Source: Planctomycetota bacterium (GTDB lineage Bacteria > Planctomycetota > UBA1135 > GCA-002686595). From it: a DNA stretch of 37,435 nt. Location of the stretch: the NCBI GenBank assembly GCA_016872755.1, contig VGZE01000019.1, positions 1 to 37,435 on the forward strand. The letters run 5' to 3'. Below are positions 29,363 through 35,860 of this stretch, one piece after another. Position 1 is the stretch's first letter; every line of letters starts with the position of its first letter. The notes under the pieces were generated by a model. That model saw only the letters and a list, made by a program, of their open reading frames with translations, ran no database searches and was not told where the DNA came from. The position numbers and the translations under genes are program-made.

Positions 29363-32124
29363 TGTCCACTCCGCCCTCGACCCGCATGGCCACGCAGACC
29401 GGATTCCGCCGCGAGAGCCCCTGGGACCTGGCGGTCGGCCCGGGGCCGGAGAACTGGGACGACTGGGTCGAATACGACCCGCAACAGTGGCCGACGCGGG
29501 TCGAGCGCCACTATGCGATCGTGCCGACGATCTGCTTCAACTGCGAGTCGGCCTGCGGACTGCTCGCCTTCGTCGACAAGCAGGACGGCGCGATCGCCAA
29601 GTTCGAGGGCAATCCAGTGCACCCCGGATCGCGCGGCCGCACCTGCGCGAAGGGCCCGGCCACCCTGAACCAGGTGCGCGATCCGGATCGGATCCTGCAG
29701 CCGATGAAACGCGCCGGACCGCGCGGCAGCGGTCGTTTCGAGCCTGTCAGCTGGGAGCAGGCGCTGGCCGACATCGGCGCTCGCATCGCCAAGGCGCTCG
29801 ACGAGAATCGACGCGAAGAGGTGATGTACCACGTCGGGCGCCCCGGCGAGGACCACTTCGTGCTGCGCATGCTGCAGGCCTGGGGCGTCGACGGCCACAA
29901 CAGCCACACCAACGTCTGCTCGAGCTCGGCGCGCTTCGGCTACACGCTGTGGATGGGCGCGGATCGCCCGTCGCCCGACTATGCCGGAGCCGAGTTCCTG
30001 CTGCTGATCTCGGCGCACCTGGAGACCGGCCACTACTTCAACCCGCACGCGCAGCGCATCGTCGAGGCCAAGGAGCGCGGCGCGCGGCTGGCCGTGTTCG
30101 ATACACGGCTGTCGAACACCGCTTCGCGCGCCGACGTGTGGGTTTCGCCCTGGCCGGGATCCGAGGCCGCGCTGCTGCTCGCGATCGCACGCGAGCTCTT
30201 GCGGCGCGGTGCCATCGATCGGGATTTCGTGCGGCGCTGGACGAACTGGCAGCAGGCGCTGGAGCGCCTCGCGCCGGGCGAGCGCACCGGGCATGCCGAT
30301 GCGGACTTCGAGACGTTCCTGTCGGCGCTCGCGAAGCACTACGACGCGTACACGAGCGAGTTCGCGGCCGAGGAGTGCCGCGTGCCGTCCGACACGGTCG
30401 GCCGGATCGCCGACGAGATCCAGCGCGCCGGCACGCGCTTCACGAGCCACGTCTGGCGTTCGGCCGCCAGCGGCAATCTCGGCGGCTGGCAGGTCGCGCG
30501 CTGCTTGTTGTTCCTGCACGTGTTGACCGGCAGCATCGGTCGACCGGGCGGGGTCAACCCCAACACCTGGGACAAGTTCGCGCCAAAGCCCTCGCAGAAC
30601 CCGCCGGCGCAGGCGCACTGGAGCGAGGTGCTCTTCCCGCTGCAGTGGCCGCTCTCGCACTACGAGATGTCGTTCCTGCTGCCGCACCTGTTGCGCGAGC
30701 AGAAGAAGCGCCTCGAGGTCTACTTCACGCGCGTCTACAACCCGATTTGGACCAATCCCGACGGCTGCTCGTGGATCGAGATGTTCGAGGAGGAGAACCG
30801 CATCGGCTGCCACGTCGCGCTGACGCCGACCTGGTCCGAGACCGCGCAGTGGGCCGACTACGTGCTGCCGATGGGCCACGGCCCCGAACGCCATGACTTG
30901 ATGAGCCAGGAGACGCACGCCGGCACCTGGATCGGCTTCCGACAACCGGTGCGGCTGGAGTTCGAGCGCCGTGCCGGTCAGGCCCACGAGCGCACGCTAG
31001 GCGCCAACCCCGGGCAGGTGTGGGAGGAGGCCGAGTTCTGGGTCGCGCTGACCTGGGCCATCGACCCCGACGGCAAGCGCGGCATCCGGCGCTGGTACGA
31101 ATCGAAGCAGCGCTCCGGCCAGCCGATCTCGATGGACGAGTACTTCGGCGACATCTTCGAGCACTCGGTGCCGGGCCTGCGCGAAGCCGCCGCGGCCGAA
31201 CAGCGCACACCGCTGGAATTCATGCGCCGCTACGGCGCCTTCGCGGTCCCCTACGCCGGACAAGTGCGCTACGAAGCGCCGGTCGAGCAGGGCGGCGTCG
31301 TGCTCGAGGACGGTTCGCGCCGCGCCGGCTTCAAGACCGAGACCGGCCGGCTCGACTTGTACTCGCAGACGCTGGTCGACTGGGGCCACGCCGAGGTCGC
31401 GCTGCCCGCCTACATCCGCTCGCACGTGCACTGGAGCGGGCTGGACGAGAGCGAGATGGTGCTCTTGCCGACCTTCCGCCTGCCGACGCTGATCCACACG
31501 CGTTCGGCCAACAGCAAGTGGCTGCAGGAGATCAGCCACACCAATCCGCTGTGGGTCCACCCGGAGGACGCCGCGCGCCTCGGGCTGGCCACCGGCGATC
31601 TCGCGCGAGTCGCCACGCGCATCGGCTGGTTCGTGCCGCGCGTGTGGATCACCGAGGGCATCCACCCGGGCATCGTCGCCTGCAGCCACCACGTCGGGCG
31701 CTGGCGTCTGCAGGACTCCAACGGGGTCTCGCGCGGCAGCTCGAGCCTGGTCGAGATCCAGCGCCAGGGCAGTTCCTTCCTGATCCGGCACAAGCACGGC
31801 GCGCTCGCGCACGCGAGCAGCGATCCGGACACCGAGCGCATCTGGTGGTCGGAGGTCGGCGTGAACCAGAACCTGACCTTCCCGGTGCAGCCGGATCCGG
31901 CCAGCGGAATGCACTGCTGGCACCAGGTCGTGCGCGTCGAGCGCGCGCGCGACGAGGATCGCTACGGCGATGTGTACGTCGACACGCAGCGCTCGCGCGA
32001 CGTGTATCGCGAGTGGCTCGCGAAGGCCAAGCCGGGCCCGGGGCCGGGCGGACTGCGCCGGCCGCTGTGGATGAACCGGCCGCTGCGGCCGCGCGACGAG
32101 TCGTTCCGGGTCCGGCAGGCATGA
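29362..32124 (+). CDS. Molybdopterin oxidoreductase catalytic subunit, SoeA/PsrA-like and Tat-less
   Basis: A 920-residue DMSO-reductase-family enzyme. The N-terminal [4Fe-4S] ligands are C58, C61, C65 and C95 (CFNCESACG, then RGRTCAKGPA). The probable Mo-coordinating cysteine is C186 in THTNVCSSSARFG. The central and C-terminal molybdopterin-guanine-dinucleotide domains include VILLISAHLETGHYFNPH-like text (LLLISAHLETGHYFN), FDTRLSNTASRAD, and a late beta-barrel starting near HPEDAARLGLATGDLARV. The N-terminus MSTPPSTRMATQTGF has no twin-arginine signal, so the enzyme probably stays on the cytoplasmic side. It overlaps the ferredoxin-NrfD gene and the protease gene. The substrate is unproven; the dioxygenase next door makes sulfite oxidation an attractive guess, while polysulfide or other reduction remains possible. 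Confidence 0.83.
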   Translation: MSTPPSTRMATQTGFRRESPWDLAVGPGPENWDDWVEYDPQQWPTRVERHYAIVPTICFNCESACGLLAFVDKQDGAIAKFEGNPVHPGSRGRTCAKGPATLNQVRDPDRILQPMKRAGPRGSGRFEPVSWEQALADIGARIAKALDENRREEVMYHVGRPGEDHFVLRMLQAWGVDGHNSHTNVCSSSARFGYTLWMGADRPSPDYAGAEFLLLISAHLETGHYFNPHAQRIVEAKERGARLAVFDTRLSNTASRADVWVSPWPGSEAALLLAIARELLRRGAIDRDFVRRWTNWQQALERLAPGERTGHADADFETFLSALAKHYDAYTSEFAAEECRVPSDTVGRIADEIQRAGTRFTSHVWRSAASGNLGGWQVARCLLFLHVLTGSIGRPGGVNPNTWDKFAPKPSQNPPAQAHWSEVLFPLQWPLSHYEMSFLLPHLLREQKKRLEVYFTRVYNPIWTNPDGCSWIEMFEEENRIGCHVALTPTWSETAQWADYVLPMGHGPERHDLMSQETHAGTWIGFRQPVRLEFERRAGQAHERTLGANPGQVWEEAEFWVALTWAIDPDGKRGIRRWYESKQRSGQPISMDEYFGDIFEHSVPGLREAAAAEQRTPLEFMRRYGAFAVPYAGQVRYEAPVEQGGVVLEDGSRRAGFKTETGRLDLYSQTLVDWGHAEVALPAYIRSHVHWSGLDESEMVLLPTFRLPTLIHTRSANSKWLQEISHTNPLWVHPEDAARLGLATGDLARVATRIGWFVPRVWITEGIHPGIVACSHHVGRWRLQDSNGVSRGSSSLVEIQRQGSSFLIRHKHGALAHASSDPDTERIWWSEVGVNQNLTFPVQPDPASGMHCWHQVVRVERARDEDRYGDVYVDTQRSRDVYREWLAKAKPGPGPGGLRRPLWMNRPLRPRDESFRVRQA

Positions 32125-33590
32125 CCGCGGCACGCCTGCGCTGGCTGGCCTGCTGCGCGCTTTCCTGCAGCGGCTGGCACGCGCTTGCGCAATCCACGCC
32201 GCCGGCGCGTCCGCTCGAATCCGGCGTGCCGGTCGCCGTGCGCGTGCCCTCCGAACTCGCCCAGGTGCCGATCTACAGCATCGAGGTTCCCGACGACGCG
32301 ACCGGCCTGTGGCTGCGCGCGCTCGGCGCGGACATCGACATCGAGATCGACGCCGCCTACGAGACCGCGCCCGACAGCCCCGACGCGCTGATCTCGTCGA
32401 ACCTGTGGATCGACGAACAGCTCGTGATCGAACGCGGCGACAGCACTCCGCTCGCGACCGGGACCTGGTACGTGCGCGTTCACGGCGTCGAATCCGGCAA
32501 CGAGCAGCCGCGCGAGGGCTCGTGCACGCTGATCGCGCAGCTGATCCGCCCGCCACCCCGCCCCCTCGAGCCCGGGCAGGTGCTCGAGCTGGATCTGCCG
32601 CGCGAGCAGGGCCTGCGCGCGATCCTGCTGCCGCGGCTGCCCGCGGATGCGAGCGGTCCCTGGCGCATCGAGGCCTTCAGCGCCCTTGCCGACATCGACC
32701 TCGTGATCGGCCCCGCCGATCCCGCTCGCACGCTGCGCGATGCCTACGCGCGTTCGGAGCGCATGTTCGGCTACGAGGCGCTGCTGCCGGACGCGCGCAC
32801 TCTGCAGGCAGGCGCCGCGGTGCACGTGTACGCGCATTGCGACCTCGAGAGCCTGGATGCGATCCCGGTGCGGATCGCGCTGCGTCCGGTGTCGGCCGAC
32901 GCGCCCAGAGCGCTGGTCGAGCCTCCGCTGCCCGATGCGAGCCTGCTCGGTCCGTTCGGTGCTTCGATCGCGGCGACCGTCGCGCTCTTCGGCCCGCTCG
33001 GCAGCGGTTCGGGCGTCGTGATCGACCCGCGCGGACGCATCCTGACCAACGCGCACGTCGTCAGCGGCGCGCGCGGCGGAGGGGCGCTCGATCTGGCCGT
33101 CGGATTCACGCACGATGCAACGGCCCCGCCCATTCCCTGCTACGCCGCGCAACTGCTCGAGTACAGGCCGGACCTCGACCTCGCGCTGCTCGCGATCAGC
33201 GGCTGGATCGACGGTCGCGCCTTCGACACGCCGCGCCTGTTCCCCGCGTGCAAGTTGCGCGAGGGCGCCGCGCCGGCCCTCGGAGAGAGCCTGACCGTTC
33301 TCGGCTATCCGATGACCGGCGGCGCTTCGTCGATGGTCCCGATCTCGCTGACCGAGGGCGTGATGTCGGGCTGGGCGCAGGATGGGGCGGGCCGGCTGCT
33401 GAAGACCGACGCCGGCATCCACGCAGGCGTCTCCGGCGGGGCCTGCCTCGATGCAGCGGGCCGGCTGATCGGATTGCCCAGCTCGAGCCTGGCCGACGCC
33501 AATCAGGCCGGCGGGCTGGGCTTCGTGATCCCGTTGGCGCGCCTGCCCGCGAATTGGCTGGCGCAGCCGCCCGACTCGCGACCGCGCTGA
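32121..33590 (+). CDS. Secreted trypsin-like serine protease
   Basis: A 489-residue exported protein. The N-terminal signal peptide runs to about AQS at residue 24 (ALSCSGWHALAQS). Residues ~30-270 are beta-rich and unassigned, with two repeats of a pre-peptidase-C-like pattern (GLWLRALGADIDIEID; PWRIEAFSALADIDLVIG) that probably bind or regulate. The C-terminal half holds a chymotrypsin/DegP-type protease: GSGVVIDPRGRILTNAHVV with H312, DLDLALLAI with D353, and HAGVSGGAC with nucleophile S438. No PDZ domain is present. The gene overlaps the molybdoenzyme stop (ATGA), so it is part of that operon. The catalytic residues are complete. Why a protease is coupled to the complex is unclear. Confidence 0.84.
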   Translation: MTAARLRWLACCALSCSGWHALAQSTPPARPLESGVPVAVRVPSELAQVPIYSIEVPDDATGLWLRALGADIDIEIDAAYETAPDSPDALISSNLWIDEQLVIERGDSTPLATGTWYVRVHGVESGNEQPREGSCTLIAQLIRPPPRPLEPGQVLELDLPREQGLRAILLPRLPADASGPWRIEAFSALADIDLVIGPADPARTLRDAYARSERMFGYEALLPDARTLQAGAAVHVYAHCDLESLDAIPVRIALRPVSADAPRALVEPPLPDASLLGPFGASIAATVALFGPLGSGSGVVIDPRGRILTNAHVVSGARGGGALDLAVGFTHDATAPPIPCYAAQLLEYRPDLDLALLAISGWIDGRAFDTPRLFPACKLREGAAPALGESLTVLGYPMTGGASSMVPISLTEGVMSGWAQDGAGRLLKTDAGIHAGVSGGACLDAAGRLIGLPSSSLADANQAGGLGFVIPLARLPANWLAQPPDSRPR

Positions 33591-33598
33591 GGCGGCCC

Positions 33599-33611
33599 GG
33601 GAAACGCTTTC
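33599..33611. promoter_or_regulatory. Small inverted repeat (GGAAACGCTTTCC) between the protease and CBS genes
   Basis: Arms GGAAA and TTTCC surround CGC, about 50 bases upstream of the CBS gene's -10. The pattern superficially resembles a LacI-family operator, but a single copy this short could be chance. Confidence 0.22.
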
Positions 33612-33659
33612 CATACACGAGTCGAGCGGGTCCCGGCCCCCCGCCTCGCCAGAGCGGGG

Positions 33660-33665
33660 TAGCAT
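33660..33665 (+). promoter_or_regulatory. Putative -10 element (TAGCAT) of the CBS gene
   Basis: TAGCAT predicts a transcription start near 33672 and an 11-nt leader containing a GAGG ribosome site just before ATG 33683, so this gene has both signals. Confidence 0.45.
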
Positions 33666-33682
33666 GAATTGCAGAGGCTGCC

Positions 33683-34132
33683 ATGAAATTGATCTCGGAA
33701 CTGCTGGAGGGTCGCCCGCGTGTCACGCTACCGCCGCACTCGACGGTCCTGGCCGCGGCGCGCGTGATGACCGATTACCAGGTGGGTGCCGTGCTGGTCG
33801 TCGACGACGAGGGTCGAGCCATGGGCATCTTCACCGAGCGCGATTTGATGACGCGCGTGATCGTGGCCGGCTTGGATCCGTCGCGCACGCTGATCGAGCG
33901 CGTGATGACGCGCGAGATGTTCCACGGCACACCGGATCGGCACCTGGTCGAGACGGCGCGCGAGATGCAATCGCGCCACATCCGACACCTGCCGGTGCTC
34001 GGCAACGGTCGTTTCCTCGGCATGCTGTCGCTGCGCGACATCTTGCGCGAGCTCCTCAGTGACAAGACCCGCGAGGTCGAGGAACTGACGGCCTACATCC
34101 AGGCCAGCGAACTCGGCGAGGGAACCGTCTAG
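33683..34132 (+). CDS. Two-CBS-domain protein
   Basis: A 149-residue stand-alone CBS pair (Bateman module). CBS1 covers ~5-62 (STVLAAARVMTDYQVGAVLVVDDEGRAMGIFTERD) and CBS2 ~75-132 (MTREMFHGTPDRHLVETAREMQSRHIRHLPVLGNGRFLGMLSLRD); both have the GIFTERD/GMLSLRD ends that contact adenine nucleotides. It probably senses AMP/ATP or a related nucleotide in the cytoplasm and acts on a partner elsewhere in the genome. No fused effector is present. Its TAG stop and the TAG stop of the convergent FecR-like gene share the same CTAG tetranucleotide at 34129-34132. Confidence 0.88.
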   Translation: MKLISELLEGRPRVTLPPHSTVLAAARVMTDYQVGAVLVVDDEGRAMGIFTERDLMTRVIVAGLDPSRTLIERVMTREMFHGTPDRHLVETAREMQSRHIRHLPVLGNGRFLGMLSLRDILRELLSDKTREVEELTAYIQASELGEGTV

Positions 34133-34686
34133 CGCGCCGGGGCCAGGCGCGCGGAGCGGCCCGCTTCCAGGCGGGAAGGCCAACTTCCGCTCGGACGCGT
34201 CGTGGTGCTGCGCAGGCGCAGCGGCGCACCACCCAGGTGGGTGAGATCCGCGGCGCCGCCGGGCAGGTCCGACAGCCGACACAGCCCCTGGTCGAGACGA
34301 ATTTCGAATCCGCTCGGGTGCGTGATCTGCAGCGCGCCGCGCCGATTCTCCGCCGCGAGCTCATGCGCTCGCTCGACCGCGATGTCCAGCGGCGCTTCCT
34401 GAGTCGCCGGCGGCGCGAAGGCGAGCGCCGCGGGACCGCTGACGACCAGCGACGAGCGCCCCGTGAACGAGACCGTCACGCGCGCGCCGGTGTCGACGAG
34501 CAGCCGTCCGCCGCTGGCGGCCGACAGCTTCTCCCCGGCCCGCAACTCGAGCGTGCCTCCCCCATGAGCGAGGCGCGCCCGCCCCGCGCCCAGCTCCAGC
34601 CAGGCGAAGGTCGACGTGTCGGGACCGGGCGCGGCGGCCGTTGCGCACAGCGCGGCCAGCACCGGGAGCAGCGGGAAAACGCGCAT
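34129..34686 (-). CDS. Secreted FecR-like domain protein
   Basis: A 185-residue exported protein. MRVFPLLPVLAALCATAAAPG is a signal peptide cleaved after about residue 19. The middle (ELRAGEKLSAASGGRLLVDTGARVTVSFTGRSSLVVSGPAAL) has the strand-turn-strand pattern of FecR-type domains, which elsewhere sense periplasmic signals or decorate envelope proteins. The rest contains a second strand set (GALQITHPSGFEIRLDQG) and a basic tail. There is no transmembrane helix after the signal, unlike anti-sigma FecR proteins, so it is probably periplasmic. It lies 47 bp downstream of mcsB on the same strand, so co-transcription is likely. It meets the CBS gene tail-to-tail. Confidence 0.68.
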   Translation of the reverse strand: MRVFPLLPVLAALCATAAAPGPDTSTFAWLELGAGRARLAHGGGTLELRAGEKLSAASGGRLLVDTGARVTVSFTGRSSLVVSGPAALAFAPPATQEAPLDIAVERAHELAAENRRGALQITHPSGFEIRLDQGLCRLSDLPGGAADLTHLGGAPLRLRSTTTRPSGSWPSRLEAGRSARLAPAR

Positions 34687-34733
34687 CGCCGGTTCTTCGG
34701 CCCCGCGGGGGGCGCTCGCTTGAGCCCAACGGC

Positions 34734-35828
34734 TCAATTCGCGAAGCGGCGGCGCAGGTAGCTCGCGCGCAGGCGATCGCGCTCGGTCGTCTCGATCAGC
34801 TCCTCTTCGCTGCCCTCGCGGGCCAGCGCCTGCAAGTGCCCCTTCTGGATCTGCACCGTGATGCGGTTCAGCTCGGGCAGCGAGAGGCCCTCGAGCAGGC
34901 CGAGACAACCGCCCAGCCGCACCATCGACAGGTGGGCCAGCGCGGTCTCGCTCTGGATCGAGCCCGCGGTCCGCAGCAGGCCCCAGGCGCGCGTGACGCG
35001 GTCGAGCAGCGAGGCGCGCTGCTGCGCGACCAGCATCGCGCGCACCTTGCGCTCGAACTCGACGATCGCGGGCACGAGCGCGCCCAGGTCCGCGAGCAAC
35101 TGCTGCTCCGAACGCCCCAGGGTGACCTGGTTGGAGATCTGGTACAGGTCCCCCGCCGCGCGGCTGCCTTCGCCGTACATGCCGCGGACGGCGAGCCCCG
35201 TGCGCTGGGCCGCGGCGAAGACCTTTTCGAGTTCGGGCCGCACGAGCGACAGGCCGGGCAGGTGCAGCATCACCGACGCGCGCATGCCCGTGCCGACATT
35301 CGTCGGGCAACTGGTCAGGTAGCCGAGTTGGTCGTTGTGCGAGAGCGGCAACTCGCGCTCGATGATGCGGTCGAGCGCCTCCGCGCGCGCCCAGGCCGTC
35401 CCGAGATCGTTGCCGGGGGCCAGCCCCTGCAAGCGGATGTGATCCTCCTCGTTCACCATCACCGCGAGCGTCTCGGTCGCACCGAACGCGACGGCGCGCC
35501 CCGGTTGCGGCGACTGTCGCGGTTCACCGGCGGCCAGGTCGCGACTGACCAGGTAGCGCTCCCGCAGCAGCAGGCGCAGCATCGGCGATGCCTCGCCCAT
35601 CTCGACCCACCAGGTCTCGCCGTCGATGCGCGACGCGTCCAGCACCGTGCGAACGCGCTGCGCGAGCTCGCCCGCGCGCTGGTCGTCCAGGCGCGGCACG
35701 AACGGATACTCGTCCACATTGCGCGCCAGACGGATCCGGCAGGAGACGGCGACATCTCCGTCGGGCCCCTCGGCCTGGAGCCAGGTTCCGAGACGATCGG
35801 CGAAGCGAGGGCAGTCGATGGGAAGCAC
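34734..35828 (-). CDS. mcsB: Protein arginine kinase McsB-like ATP:guanido phosphotransferase
   Basis: A 364-residue enzyme, normal McsB length, which phosphorylates arginine on misfolded or stress-regulator proteins, marking them for ClpCP. The phosphotransferase core is visible: SCRIRLARNVDEYPF (29-43), the substrate-contacting VNEEDHIRLQ (125-134), LTSCPTNVGTGMRAS (171-185, with the reactive C174) and VRGMYGEGSRAAGDLYQISN (214-233). The start is GTG at 35828. In Firmicutes mcsB sits with ctsR, mcsA and clpC, but none of these is adjacent here, so control may differ. Downstream is the FecR-like gene, upstream a coiled-coil gene. Confidence 0.92.
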   Translation of the reverse strand: MLPIDCPRFADRLGTWLQAEGPDGDVAVSCRIRLARNVDEYPFVPRLDDQRAGELAQRVRTVLDASRIDGETWWVEMGEASPMLRLLLRERYLVSRDLAAGEPRQSPQPGRAVAFGATETLAVMVNEEDHIRLQGLAPGNDLGTAWARAEALDRIIERELPLSHNDQLGYLTSCPTNVGTGMRASVMLHLPGLSLVRPELEKVFAAAQRTGLAVRGMYGEGSRAAGDLYQISNQVTLGRSEQQLLADLGALVPAIVEFERKVRAMLVAQQRASLLDRVTRAWGLLRTAGSIQSETALAHLSMVRLGGCLGLLEGLSLPELNRITVQIQKGHLQALAREGSEEELIETTERDRLRASYLRRRFAN

Positions 35829-35841
35829 GGCGGGAGCTCTT

Positions 35842-35860
35842 GCTAGGAGCGCATCCTAGC
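35842..35860. promoter_or_regulatory. Inverted repeat GCTAGGA-N5-TCCTAGC upstream of mcsB
   Basis: A perfect seven-bp inverted repeat with a five-base spacer, 14-32 bases before the mcsB start. It contains a possible minus-strand -10 (TAGGAT at 35858-35853) and the stop codon of the upstream coiled-coil gene. It is compact and symmetrical enough to be a regulator operator. Confidence 0.4.

Noticed and set aside
29362-29460. A Tat signal on the molybdoenzyme
   Set aside because: The RR in GFRRESPW is not followed by a hydrophobic stretch, so it is not a twin-arginine export signal.
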